NCBI GenBank assembly: GCA_023418835.1
Contig: JAEZYW010000139.1
Location: 1 to 7,988, forward strand
Direction: 5' to 3'
Source of the DNA: Bacillota bacterium
GTDB taxonomy: Bacteria; Bacillota; Clostridia; Tissierellales; Peptoniphilaceae
DNA: 7,988 bases
Shown: positions 1 to 6,940 of the stretch, piece by piece
How positions within the stretch are numbered: position 1 is the first letter of the stretch
Layout: each line of letters opens with the position of its first letter
Made by a program: the position numbers and the translations under genes
Notes under the pieces: model-generated
What the model saw: the letters and a program-made list of their open reading frames with translations, nothing else
Database searches by the model: none
What the model was told of the DNA's origin: nothing

Positions 1-326
1 TCCAAACTTTGATTTCTTATTTGATAAGGATATTTTAAGTTCTCTTTGACATTATCTCCAAATAGATATGGATTTTGAAAAATATAACCAATCTCTTTTC
101 TCAAATCTGTCGGGTTGTAATCGCCAAATTCCTTACCTTTATAATAGATACTTCCCTTTGTGGGACTAATTAAGTTGCTAATAAGTTTTAAAAAAGTGCT
201 CTTGCCACTTCCAGAAGATCCTATAATTGAAATAAAGTCTCCCTTATCTACACTCAAGGAAATGTCATTTATTATAGAATTTTCTTCCACTTTGTAATAA
301 ATATTTTCTAGTTTTAATAGCTCCAT
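1..326 (-). CDS. fetA: FetA/YbbL-like ABC transporter ATP-binding protein, 5' part (gene runs off the window)
   Basis: This is the N-terminal 108 codons of an ABC ATPase; the Walker B and signature regions lie beyond the window edge. I translated it by hand from the ATG at 326, which follows an AGGTG-type ribosome binding site. Walker A is GSSGSGKST at residues 36-44 and the Q-loop is FQNP (Gln84). The stretch LFGDNVKENL (88-97) followed by YQIRN (101-105) closely resembles the E. coli FetA (YbbL) segment LFGDTVYDNL...WQIRN as I remember it, and this picks out that subfamily from generic ABC ATPases. FetA is known to pair with the membrane protein FetB (YbbM) in a transporter implicated in iron export and oxidative-stress resistance. 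FetB would be expected just downstream, outside this window. The ATPase should sit on the cytoplasmic face. The ABC assignment is certain; the FetA assignment is likely. Confidence 0.85.
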   Translation of the reverse strand, partial: MELLKLENIYYKVEENSIINDISLSVDKGDFISIIGSSGSGKSTFLKLISNLISPTKGSIYYKGKEFGDYNPTDLRKEIGYIFQNPYLFGDNVKENLKYPYQIRNQSL

Positions 327-359
327 CCTCACACCTAATAATCATAGTAATCATATTTA

Positions 360-387
360 AATATAACACAGAAATTTTTACTTTCAA
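360..387 (-). promoter_or_regulatory. Candidate sigma-A-type promoter for the FetA-like gene
   Basis: On the minus strand TTGAAA (382-387) is followed after 16 bases by TATATT (360-365). This lies about 35 bases upstream of the start codon and just downstream of the terminator of the preceding hydrolase gene, so the ABC genes appear to form their own transcription unit. It is a motif match only, in AT-rich DNA. Confidence 0.45.
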
Positions 388-399
388 ATTTATTATACT

Positions 400-433
400 A
401 ATAAAAAGCAACTAGATTGTAAAATCTAATTGC
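400..433 (-). terminator. Rho-independent terminator of the alpha/beta hydrolase gene
   Basis: Arms 408-418 and 423-433 form an 11-bp stem (GCAACTAGATT against AATCTAATTGC, one mismatch) with a 4-base loop. On the minus strand the stem is followed directly by CTTTTTATT. It lies about 10 bases past the hydrolase stop codon. Confidence 0.8.
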
Positions 434-442
434 CAAAATTTT

Positions 443-1399
443 CTATTTTCCTATTAAATTATCTATCCATTTTATTGTATCTTCTATGACTTCATCTCGA
501 TTAGTTTCGTTTAAAAGCTCGTGTCTAGCTCCTTCATAGAGTTTTATAGATAAGTTTTCAACCCCAATGTTTTCGTATCTCTCAAAGAGATCTCTAACTC
601 CCTTTCCAAAATTTCCAACTGGATCTTCGTCGCCGGAAATTATTAAAATTGGCAAATCCTTTGGTATTTTAGAAAAATTATTCTCATCTTCTATATACTG
701 TAGAGTGTCAAAGAATTCGTAATAAAAACTCGTGGGAAAAATCGTTCCACAATAGGGATTTTCTATATATTTGTCCACTTCCTTACCATCTCTACTCAAC
801 CAATCAAACTCAGTCCTATTGGGGCTAAATTTTTTATTGTATGAGCCAAAAGAAACCTTATTTAAGAGATTGGATTTAGCCTTTGGGCCTCTGATTTTCA
901 TTTCTAAATTGGCGATGACCTTTCCAAATTTTAAAGCCAAACCTTGTTTGCCATTTGAGCCCGAAAGAATCAAACCTTGGATTTTATCCTTATAATCCAT
1001 TATGTATCTTTGAGAAGCAAAGGAACCCATACTGTGGCCAAATAATATTATAGGCAAATTGGGATTTTCATTTTTTATATAATCTGTCAAAATTGAAATG
1101 TCCTCTATCAACTTAACAAAGCCCTTATCTTCTCCAAGAAATCCAAGGCTATCCTTATCCACAGAACTTAAGCCATGGCCCCTATGGTCATTGCCATAGA
1201 CAATATATCCACGTTTTGCTAATGCTTTTGCAAACTCTTCATATCTAGAAACTGTTTCTGCCATTCCGTGGGAAATTTGAATAACCACTTTAGGCTGGGA
1301 ATTTTCAATAAACCACTTATAAGTATTTATCTTTAGTCCATCAGAAGAATCCAAAGTAAAATTTATTCTTTTTACGCCTTTGTCAATATTGGTCTCCAT
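443..1399 (-). CDS. Alpha/beta hydrolase, monoacylglycerol lipase / lysophospholipase-like (Hydrolase_4 type)
   Basis: This 318-residue serine hydrolase probably cleaves monoglycerides, lysophospholipids or other small esters in the cytoplasm; it has no signal peptide or membrane segment. An oxyanion-type HG motif is at 44-45 (ISHGMAE). The sequence GNDHRGHG (69-76) is typical of the monoglyceride lipase group. The nucleophile elbow is GHSMG with Ser123. The acid is probably Asp259 in SGDEDPVG and the base is His293 in EGARHELL. The region between about 150 and 240 is the variable lid. The length is near the family's usual 270-320. The ATG at 1399 follows GAGGTG at good spacing. The gene is flanked by terminators on both sides, so it is monocistronic. 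The true substrate cannot be told from sequence, since homologues are often annotated only as lysophospholipase. Confidence 0.9.
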   Translation of the reverse strand: METNIDKGVKRINFTLDSSDGLKINTYKWFIENSQPKVVIQISHGMAETVSRYEEFAKALAKRGYIVYGNDHRGHGLSSVDKDSLGFLGEDKGFVKLIEDISILTDYIKNENPNLPIILFGHSMGSFASQRYIMDYKDKIQGLILSGSNGKQGLALKFGKVIANLEMKIRGPKAKSNLLNKVSFGSYNKKFSPNRTEFDWLSRDGKEVDKYIENPYCGTIFPTSFYYEFFDTLQYIEDENNFSKIPKDLPILIISGDEDPVGNFGKGVRDLFERYENIGVENLSIKLYEGARHELLNETNRDEVIEDTIKWIDNLIGK

Positions 1400-1485
1400 A
1401 TACTCACCTCATATAGATTATATTCCAATTGAAAATATAAATCATCTTTTATATAAATATTAGCCATATGCCAGTACATAAATGC

Positions 1486-1526
1486 AAAAACTTCCATCTT
1501 TTAGTCTAAATGCTAAAAGATGGAAG
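1486..1526 (-). terminator. Strong rho-independent terminator after the CPBP gene
   Basis: A perfect 14-bp stem is formed by 1491-1504 (CTTCCATCTTTTAG) and 1513-1526, with an 8-base loop. On the minus strand it is followed by TTTTTGC. No T-run lies on the plus-strand side, so it serves the minus-strand CPBP gene that ends at 1570. The rest of the gap up to the hydrolase start at 1399 shows only AT-rich leader sequence. Confidence 0.88.
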
Positions 1527-1569
1527 TATTGAATATCCTTTGTCTAAACTTTTTATTCATCCCTTGGGA

Positions 1570-2283
1570 TTATAAAATTACATCATTTAATATTATTAGT
1601 CCTATACATAAAGCCACATATCCCCAGAAAAATGGATTTTTCAAATACTGTGGTTTCTCTTTAGCTTCGGTACTTTTATTTTTCTTTATAAACTTACTAA
1701 CAGAAACCATAACAATTATAAATGCGGTGATTCCTGCAAAAAATAAAACTAAAAATCCTTTTTCTACCATTTCTTGGTCCAATGACGGAATAGATTTTAA
1801 ATATCCAGCTAAGAAAAATATAGTGTTGTTTCCTGCGTGTACTAAAATTGGAACCCACATTGAATATCTATATGCCAAATACGAAAAGTATATTGCCGTT
1901 GGAATCAAGCCAATAGTTTGATCCAAATTTGTGTGCATTAGGGCAAATAAAATTCCAGTAACTATTATTCCAATCCAAGGTCTTGGCTTTTCAATTGTTC
2001 TTAAAACTCCATTTCGAAATGCCAATTCTTCAAACAGTGGTGCAATGGCGCAAGTGTATAAAGCAAGGAACAAAGATGGAGCAGTTTCAATCTCTTTGCT
2101 CATCTCCTCAACAGTAGCAGGAACAATAAATCCTACAATTTCTAACAATTTTTTAATGCCAGTTTCAAAAAGTCCCCCAACTAGATTTGTTCCAGAAGGA
2201 GCTAATATCAATATTATTAAAAATAAAATGCCAACAGGTTCCCTTTTTTCTTTTAACTGTGCTATAAAATTTTCTTTTCCCAT
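1570..2283 (-). CDS. CPBP family intramembrane metalloprotease (main, C-terminal reading frame)
   Basis: This 237-residue polytopic membrane protein belongs to the CPBP (CAAX protease / bacteriocin-processing, Abi) family. The three family motifs are intact: EExxxR at Glu85-Glu86...Arg90 (EELAFR), FxxxH at Phe113-His117 (FALMH), and HxxxN at His149-Asn153. These residues form the intramembrane active site in the family. About six hydrophobic segments are visible, followed by a charged tail near 198-212 and a final helix. The apparent start ATG at 2283 has no ribosome binding site. A frame upstream (2262-2441) has a perfect one and encodes the missing N-terminal helices, so this frame is probably the downstream part of a longer gene joined by a -1 frameshift or broken by an indel. 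Substrate is unknown; members act in bacteriocin immunity, peptide maturation or membrane protein turnover. Confidence 0.85.
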   Translation of the reverse strand: MGKENFIAQLKEKREPVGILFLIILILAPSGTNLVGGLFETGIKKLLEIVGFIVPATVEEMSKEIETAPSLFLALYTCAIAPLFEELAFRNGVLRTIEKPRPWIGIIVTGILFALMHTNLDQTIGLIPTAIYFSYLAYRYSMWVPILVHAGNNTIFFLAGYLKSIPSLDQEMVEKGFLVLFFAGITAFIIVMVSVSKFIKKNKSTEAKEKPQYLKNPFFWGYVALCIGLIILNDVIL

Positions 2284-2441
2284 AAAAAAATGATGGGTAG
2301 TATGGATATTATTGCTGTGACTACCAATATTAAGTTATTATCATTTGTTATGCCGGTCATAGCAAGAGGCACAACTGTGAATGACAATTGATAAAGTATC
2401 AATCCCAAAAATATTTTGCTGTATTTTGATTTTATGTCCAT
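2262..2441 (-). CDS. N-terminal membrane segment of the CPBP protein, in the other frame (59 codons)
   Basis: A 59-codon frame starts at the ATG at 2439-2441, directly after GGAGGAAATTA, the best ribosome binding site near this gene. It encodes a short basic start (MDIKSKYSK), a hydrophobic helix (about 11-30), an NDNN turn and a second helix (about 37-54), then ends at a TAG inside the main CPBP frame. Full-length CPBP proteins normally begin with such helices, so this is most likely the true start of that protein. The two frames overlap by 22 bases. In the overlap approach, the codons ATT TTT TTA contain U UUU UUA in the correct phase for a -1 shift into the CPBP frame. An indel in the run of seven T (minus strand) would have the same effect. 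The hand translation is clear; the reading as one gene is inference. Confidence 0.75.
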   Translation of the reverse strand: MDIKSKYSKIFLGLILYQLSFTVVPLAMTGITNDNNLILVVTAIISILPIIFLWEKKIL

Positions 2442-2501
2442 TAATTTCCTCCTTAAGTTTAAAGTATTTACTTTTTAAACAATTTAATAAAATACTGCTT
2501 T

Positions 2502-2530
2502 ATTATATAATATAAAAATGCTAAACAAAA
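2502..2530 (-). promoter_or_regulatory. Candidate promoter for the CPBP gene
   Basis: On the minus strand TATAAT (2502-2507) lies about 60 bases before the CPBP start at 2441. A weak -35 candidate is TTTTGT (2525-2530, spacer 17) or TTGTTT (2523-2528, spacer 15). The -10 match is exact but the region is very AT-rich. Confidence 0.4.
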
Positions 2531-2624
2531 GGTTTTATATTAAACTTTATCCTTTATTTATTAATAGAATTTCATTTTTATTTTTGTTTTATATTTAAAG
2601 TCTTTCTAAATCTCTTTTGGACAT

Positions 2625-2662
2625 AAAAATTGCTCCTCCTGAGATTAGACTCCAGGGGAGCA
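2625..2662 (-). terminator. Terminator after the diheme-type membrane protein gene
   Basis: Arms 2631-2643 and 2650-2662 pair over eight bases (TGCTCC plus two more, one a G-U pair), then a two-base mismatch, then three more pairs, with a 6-base loop. On the minus strand the stem is followed by AATTTTTATG. It closes the transcript of the cytochrome b5 / membrane protein pair. The rest of 2442-2702 is AT-rich promoter and leader sequence without a gene. Confidence 0.75.
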
Positions 2663-2702
2663 TTCCAATTCTAAATATTCAAATTTCTGTCCGCTCTGGT
2701 TT

Positions 2703-3095
2703 TTAAAACAAATTACTAAATGCGTAGGGAAAATAAATGTGAATAAAAAGTAAAGCTAAAACTATTAAACTCAAAGCTCTATGCACTTTTAGCACCTTGG
2801 CTTTTTTCATTCGATAAAAATATCCACCTAACACCACTGTCAACAAAATCCCTACAAATAGGACCGTTCCCGTATGGAATCTAATTGAACCCAATGCTAG
2901 ATATCCATGGTAAAATGACAATGCCACAAGTATTATTCCCAAGGGCTTGTGTAAAGTTCTAAGAAATTTAATAAAATCAAAAAAACTTTTATTCTTTGTC
3001 TTTAAAAATACTTTATTAAATCTAGTAAGGACAAAAGGAAGTACTAATACTCCCAATATAATCACATTTACCCAACCAAAAAATGCGTAATTCAT
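2703..3095 (-). CDS. Four-helix membrane protein with two His pairs, probable diheme cytochrome b-like subunit
   Basis: This 130-residue integral membrane protein has four hydrophobic segments at about 5-24, 50-68, 75-93 and 105-124. Histidines at 49 and 63 lie in segment two and at 105 and 119 in segment four. Both pairs are 14 residues apart, the spacing that lets two helices hold two b hemes across a membrane, as in ferric reductase-type and other transmembrane cytochromes b. His74 is extra. Basic residues (KKAKVLKVHR) mark the cytoplasmic loop before the last helix. The ATG overlaps the stop codon of the upstream cytochrome b5-domain gene (TAATG), so the two are translationally coupled and probably work together. 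The likely role is moving electrons across the membrane to or from the surface b5 lipoprotein. I do not recognise a named family; the heme role is inferred from the His pattern. Confidence 0.7.
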   Translation of the reverse strand: MNYAFFGWVNVIILGVLVLPFVLTRFNKVFLKTKNKSFFDFIKFLRTLHKPLGIILVALSFYHGYLALGSIRFHTGTVLFVGILLTVVLGGYFYRMKKAKVLKVHRALSLIVLALLFIHIYFPYAFSNLF

Positions 3096-3454
3096 TATTC
3101 TACTAACTTTCCTACTATTGGAAGATCAGTAAGTTTACTAGGACCATGGGGAGAATTATTTAAATCTTCTGTGGCATCTGTTCCTGCCATCGCTCCATTA
3201 TGCTCTCCTCCTGCCCAACCAGCTACTTCTGTTACATCATAAACTATCCCATCAACTGCTACATATGCAGCTCTTCCGTCTTTTCCGTCATATTCTTTTA
3301 ACTCTTCTAATGTGAATTCTTGTTCAGTTGTTTCTTCACTAACTTCTACTGCCGGAGCAGGTTCTTCTTGTGTTGTTTATTGTGTGTTAGGAGTACCGCA
3401 CGCCACAAGAACCATAGAAATCGCTAAAACAAATATTAATAAATATTTTTTCAT
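3095..3454 (-). pseudogene. Cytochrome b5-domain (heme-binding) lipoprotein, interrupted by an in-frame stop
   Basis: Hand translation from the ATG at 3454, behind AAAGGAGATAAAAT, gives 119 residues with a TAA at codon 26 (3377-3379). Before the stop is a lipoprotein signal: Lys2-Lys3, a hydrophobic core, and the lipobox LVAC with Cys19. After it comes an acidic linker rich in Glu, Pro and Thr (27-46), then a complete b5-like domain: FTLEELKEYDG (47-57), AYVAVDGIVYDVT (63-75), GEHNG with His85, and SPHG with His103, ending LPIVGKL. His85 and His103 are the expected axial heme ligands of this clostridial family. The domain is otherwise undamaged, so the stop is recent, an error, or read through. 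CAA, GAA or AAA to TAA would explain it in one base. No start codon follows the stop until codon 89, so re-initiation cannot rescue the domain. The product would sit on the outer face of the membrane. Confidence 0.85.
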
Positions 3455-3727
3455 ATTTTATCTCCTTTGAGTAAATTTTCTATGATTGAGAAATTTTCCC
3501 AATCAGTTATATTAAAAAATTACCCCCAAGGTTTTATTTATAAACATATTTCTTTCAAGTTTTTAGATATTGACGCCTCATAAATACAAGAAATATCTCG
3601 TTTCTATATCTCTACATTCAAATTTTGGTTTGATTGTTACGTTAAGATATATTTAGACGTTTATCTTTGCCATGCCTAAAAATAAGCGCTCTATTTTATT
3701 AAGATTAGAGAACTTGTTTTAATTCAA
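3455..3727 (-). other. Gene-free leader between the serine hydrolase and cytochrome b5 genes, with a small stem-loop
   Basis: I see no gene here on either strand. A hairpin at 3483-3505 (TGATTGAGA against TCCCAATCA, one G-U pair, 5-base loop) lies in the 5' leader of the cytochrome b5 gene, without a T-run on the minus strand, so it looks like a leader stem rather than a terminator. A weak promoter candidate on the minus strand is TTGAAA, 16 bases, TAAAAC, upstream of that stem. No convincing terminator for the serine hydrolase operon is visible. Confidence 0.4.
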
Positions 3728-4648
3728 TTATAACTTATAAACTAATTCCTCATATAAATTATTTCCAATCTCTCCATAATTTTCTTCAAAAGACATAACA
3801 GAAATCACTATTCCCTTTTCTTCAACGACAGTAACAAATTGGCCGTATTTTCCTGCACAATGATATGAATTTATTTCTGGATTTATATGAAATTGATAAC
3901 CATATCCTTTTGCCCTATAAATTCTTGATTGATCATAATGACTAGAATTATCTACTATTTTAGAAGTTGCCAATTTCATATATTCTGATGGAACAATTTC
4001 ATTTCCATTATAAAACCCATTTTGAATTAACATTTGACCAAACATTGATAGTTCATCAATATTTAAATAAAGTCCATTTGCAGCGTGAACATGACCTTTT
4101 GGGCATAAAGTCCAATCGGGATTGGTGATTCCAATTTTTTCAAAAAATCTATATCGTAAATAATTTAATAAATTCGATCCACTAATCCTTTCTATTGCAC
4201 AACTAATCATGTAAGTATTAAAATTGCTATATAACCATTCTTCTTTACTATTTGTAAACTCTTGATTAAAAAAATAATCTATCCAATCAGTAATTATATA
4301 TCTTTCTTTAGATTCATTAAAAAACATCTTGTCCTTTTGACCAGATCTCATCGTCAACAAATCTTCCATTGTGATATCGTAAATATTTTCATCAATTTTT
4401 TTATCTTTATATTCAGGGAAAATATCAATAAGTTTAGTTTCTTTTTTTAACAATTTTTCTTTTTCCGCTATACCAAAAGCACATGAAACAAAATTTTTTG
4501 ATATACTCATAGTATTTAGTCTAACTTTTGGTTTCATAACACTATATTCAGATATTAACTTTCCATATTGGTACATTTGAGCATAAAGTATATTGAGGTT
4601 TGATTCTAAAGTTTTATTTATAAAATTATCAAATAGTTTTATTTCCAT
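3728..4648 (-). CDS. Serine hydrolase, class C beta-lactamase / DD-peptidase fold
   Basis: This 306-residue protein of the Beta-lactamase (serine hydrolase) family lacks a signal peptide, so it acts in the cytoplasm rather than on the cell wall. The active site motifs are SxxK at Ser48-Lys51 (SISK), YxN at Tyr140-Asn142 (YSN), and a third motif HCAGKYGQ (263-270) in place of the KTG box of true beta-lactamases. Family members hydrolyse amide or ester bonds in small molecules and D-amino-acid peptides. It is the last gene of a three-gene operon. It starts 11 bases after the carrier's stop, with AAAGGAGA in the gap. The pairing with a carrier and an RpiR regulator suggests that it cleaves the imported compound. 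It is shorter than the 350-400 of secreted members mainly because it lacks an N-terminal export region. Substrate unknown. Confidence 0.85.
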   Translation of the reverse strand: MEIKLFDNFINKTLESNLNILYAQMYQYGKLISEYSVMKPKVRLNTMSISKNFVSCAFGIAEKEKLLKKETKLIDIFPEYKDKKIDENIYDITMEDLLTMRSGQKDKMFFNESKERYIITDWIDYFFNQEFTNSKEEWLYSNFNTYMISCAIERISGSNLLNYLRYRFFEKIGITNPDWTLCPKGHVHAANGLYLNIDELSMFGQMLIQNGFYNGNEIVPSEYMKLATSKIVDNSSHYDQSRIYRAKGYGYQFHINPEINSYHCAGKYGQFVTVVEEKGIVISVMSFEENYGEIGNNLYEELVYKL

Positions 4649-4659
4649 AGTTCTCCTTT

Positions 4660-6036
4660 CTACATTGGTCCAAGCTTTATTGCTTGTGCTATATTAAGAG
4701 TTATAATTCCTACTATAGACCAAGCTAAAAATATTTTCCAGAAAAACTTTAGCCAATCTGTATAAGAAACATCAGCTGCCATAATATTACCCATCAATGC
4801 AGAAGATGTCGGTAATAGGAAATTGCTAAATCCATCTCCATAGTTAAAAGCTAAAATAGCTGTTTGTCTAGTCATACCAATAGCATCTGCGGTGGGAATC
4901 AATAATGGCATAACCACTGCTGCCTGTCCACTACCTGATGTGATAAAGATGTTAACAAGACAATTAAGAACATACATAAATGTAGGTTGTAAAAAGCTAG
5001 GAAAAGTATTAAATACTGAAACTAAGTAATTAACAATAGTGTGGTTAATATTACCTGCGCTTAGTATTCTTGAAATGGCACCAGCAATCCCAATCATCAT
5101 ACAAGCTGTTGTCATTTTAGCAGCACCTCTCGCCCAAGCCTTCGATATTTCATTAGGCGTAAAGCCACCAATTAATCCTCCAATTACCGCCATATAAATA
5201 GACAAAGCAGCGACATTCGGAGATCCCCAATCCCATAATAATGCCCCAACAAATAATAGTATGTAATTAGCAAAAAATACTATTAGTACACCAATTTGCC
5301 TCTTTGAAATTTCAACATTTTCAAGTTCTGATTTGCCACCATTAATTTGTTCATCCACTATTAGTTCTAAGTTTGCAGCTTTTACTTTCTTAGCGTGTCT
5401 TATTAAGAAAAATGCTGATGTGATAAAAATTAAAGCAGAAGACATAAGCCTGAATTCTATTCCAGAAAAAACTGGTATACCTGCTAATTCTTGAGCTACA
5501 GCAGTTATAGAAACCGAAAGGGCACCCACACTATAAGTACCACCTGCTCCTAAAATTATTATTGAAGCTGCGGTCAAATTATCAAATTTGGCTTCCTTAC
5601 AAAGCATCACTAGAAGTGGGATATACATAATCATACTCATTGCATTTTGCTTTAAACCCATGAGAGCAAAAAACAACATTGGTATTATTATCAGTAATTC
5701 ATCTTTATTTCTAAATTTCTGTAGAATTTTTTTAATTCCAGAATCAAAGGCTCCTGTTTCCACTAAAACTTGGACAGCCCCTCCGGAAATAAAAACTAAA
5801 GCTATTATTCTTGCAGCTCCTGCTATTCCTTCATACATAAATATAGGGATGTCTAAAAAACTCACTGGACTATTTTCTATATTAGTGAACGACTGGGGAT
5901 CAATCATACTAACTCCCGTTTCTTCATCTTTTATCATAGTAAATTCTCCGGCAGGTACGATATATGTGAGTGCTGTAACAATTATTATCAATATTGTTAA
6001 AATAACAAAAACGTGTGGTACTTTAAACTTTTTCAT
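4660..6036 (-). CDS. YfcC-family (DcuC-like) anion/peptide carrier
   Basis: This 458-residue transporter has about eleven or twelve membrane helices and belongs to the YfcC branch of the C4-dicarboxylate anaerobic carrier (DcuC) superfamily. Family signs are the N-terminal basic start and first helix leading into VPAGEFTMIKDEETG (27-41), the SGSGQA motif (367-372), and the pore-type stretch NYGDGFSNFLLPTSS (398-412). A charged cytoplasmic loop lies at about 214-246. Characterised relatives move dicarboxylates or amino-acid-like anions, often in exchange or with a cation, but the substrate of YfcC proteins is mostly unknown. The ATG at 6036 follows AGGAGGAG, which overlaps the stop codon of the regulator gene (8-base gap), so translation is probably coupled. 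With the downstream hydrolase it forms an uptake-and-cleavage unit. Confidence 0.88.
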   Translation of the reverse strand: MKKFKVPHVFVILTILIIIVTALTYIVPAGEFTMIKDEETGVSMIDPQSFTNIENSPVSFLDIPIFMYEGIAGAARIIALVFISGGAVQVLVETGAFDSGIKKILQKFRNKDELLIIIPMLFFALMGLKQNAMSMIMYIPLLVMLCKEAKFDNLTAASIIILGAGGTYSVGALSVSITAVAQELAGIPVFSGIEFRLMSSALIFITSAFFLIRHAKKVKAANLELIVDEQINGGKSELENVEISKRQIGVLIVFFANYILLFVGALLWDWGSPNVAALSIYMAVIGGLIGGFTPNEISKAWARGAAKMTTACMMIGIAGAISRILSAGNINHTIVNYLVSVFNTFPSFLQPTFMYVLNCLVNIFITSGSGQAAVVMPLLIPTADAIGMTRQTAILAFNYGDGFSNFLLPTSSALMGNIMAADVSYTDWLKFFWKIFLAWSIVGIITLNIAQAIKLGPM

Positions 6037-6044
6037 GACTCCTC

Positions 6045-6875
6045 CTATTCAAAATACAAATTCTCATTATTCTTATATAATTTTTCTAACATTTTTAATC
6101 TTTCAGCAGCTTCTTTAGGAAAGTTTTCAATATAATACGCTATTATTAAATCGCAGATAGCCATTGTAGAACATAAGCTATTAAATCCACTTTCAATAAC
6201 TTTAGATTTAGCTAAAAGGATAATGTCAGAAATTTGTCCTACAGGTGATACTATGCTGTCTGTAATTGAAACTATATAAGCACCTAATTTTTTAGCAACA
6301 GATACGAATTCGTAGCTCAATTGAGAATATCTTGAAAATGAAATTACAATTACAATTGATTTATCATTTATTTTCATCAAATTTGAGTAGTAGGATTCAC
6401 TTTCTATTTCCGAAAAAAAGCAATTACCTTTAATTTTATCAAGGCTCATTCCGAGCCATTTAGCTGAAGGATGAACATTTCTACCAGCAATGCAAAAGAT
6501 ATTATCCGACTGATTAATTTTTTTTACTAATTTTCTTAAATCATTCTCATTTATATTAGTTTTTAAATCAGATAGATACTCAATTTCTTTTAAAATTATC
6601 TCATCTTTATAACTAGTACTATCATCTTCTTTCTCTTTTTTTATAGTATGTAATAGTTCTTTTTGAATTGTCTCTTGCATAGAAGAAAAACTATCAAAAC
6701 CTAATGAATAAGATAATCTAATGACAGTTGTTTCGCTCACACCTACTTCTGTACTTATTTTTGCTATTGTCTGATAACTTACTAGTTCAGGATTTGATAT
6801 CAAATAGTCGGCTACTTTCCTTTGTCCCACTGAAAGATTTTTATAACTCTCTCTTATTAAGTCAGAATATCCCAA
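6045..6875 (-). CDS. MurR/RpiR family transcriptional regulator (HTH plus SIS domain), TTG start
   Basis: This 276-residue regulator has an N-terminal RpiR helix-turn-helix domain (about 1-77, with IAKISTEVGVSETTVIRL at 37-54 as the recognition motif) and a C-terminal SIS domain (about 110-250: IFCIAGR near 127-132, VIVISFSRYS near 175-184, ISDIIL at 215-220). SIS domains in this family bind phosphosugars or amino-sugar acids such as MurNAc-6-phosphate. The start is TTG at 6873-6875, eight bases after AGGAGG (6884-6889). An ATG at 6878-6880 is out of frame and too close to that site. The gene leads the operon with the carrier and serine hydrolase. Twin palindromes at its promoter suggest that it controls its own transcription. 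Whether it represses or activates is not certain, but sites just past the -10 favour repression. Confidence 0.9.
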   Translation of the reverse strand: MGYSDLIRESYKNLSVGQRKVADYLISNPELVSYQTIAKISTEVGVSETTVIRLSYSLGFDSFSSMQETIQKELLHTIKKEKEDDSTSYKDEIILKEIEYLSDLKTNINENDLRKLVKKINQSDNIFCIAGRNVHPSAKWLGMSLDKIKGNCFFSEIESESYYSNLMKINDKSIVIVISFSRYSQLSYEFVSVAKKLGAYIVSITDSIVSPVGQISDIILLAKSKVIESGFNSLCSTMAICDLIIAYYIENFPKEAAERLKMLEKLYKNNENLYFE

Positions 6876-6891
6876 GTCATCAACCTCCTTT

Positions 6892-6940
6892 TAGAATTAA
6901 ATAATTCTTTTATTTGCAATATAAGAATTATTTAATTCTA
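6892..6940 (-). promoter_or_regulatory. Twin palindromic operator candidates, probably for the RpiR regulator
   Basis: Two 18-bp arms, TAGAATTAAATAATTCTT (6892-6909) and its exact reverse complement (6923-6940), are separated by 13 bases. Each arm is itself a palindrome, AGAATTA-2 bases-TAATTCT, at 6893-6908 and 6924-6939. The centres are 31 bp apart, about three helical turns, placing both sites on one DNA face. The second site abuts the -10 box. This is the layout expected for two repressor dimers binding cooperatively, and self-regulation by the adjacent RpiR gene is the simplest reading. An RNA hairpin role is possible but the near-pure AT content and lack of a T-run argue against a terminator. 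Confidence 0.7.

Noticed and set aside
771..995. 74-codon open frame on the plus strand
   Set aside because: It lies antisense inside the alpha/beta hydrolase, has no ribosome binding site, and is explained as a shadow frame.
1520..1921. 133-codon plus-strand open frame, and a second one at 1931-2293
   Set aside because: Both are antisense to the CPBP gene, whose motifs are intact; the hydrophobic look comes from reading membrane-protein codons backwards.
2607..2640. Tiny minus-strand frame (MSKRDLERL, then stop) with GGAGG before its ATG
   Set aside because: The GGAGG is part of the terminator stem at 2631-2662 and the frame has nine codons; probably chance.
3660..3715. Possible terminator for the serine hydrolase operon (CTCTA/TAGAG and the AGCGCT palindrome followed by TTATTTTT)
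   Set aside because: The stem is at most five pairs with a long loop, or leaves no loop; too weak to call.
5588..6118. 176-codon plus-strand open frame
   Set aside because: It is antisense to the carrier and runs into the RpiR gene; no ribosome binding site or recognisable domain.
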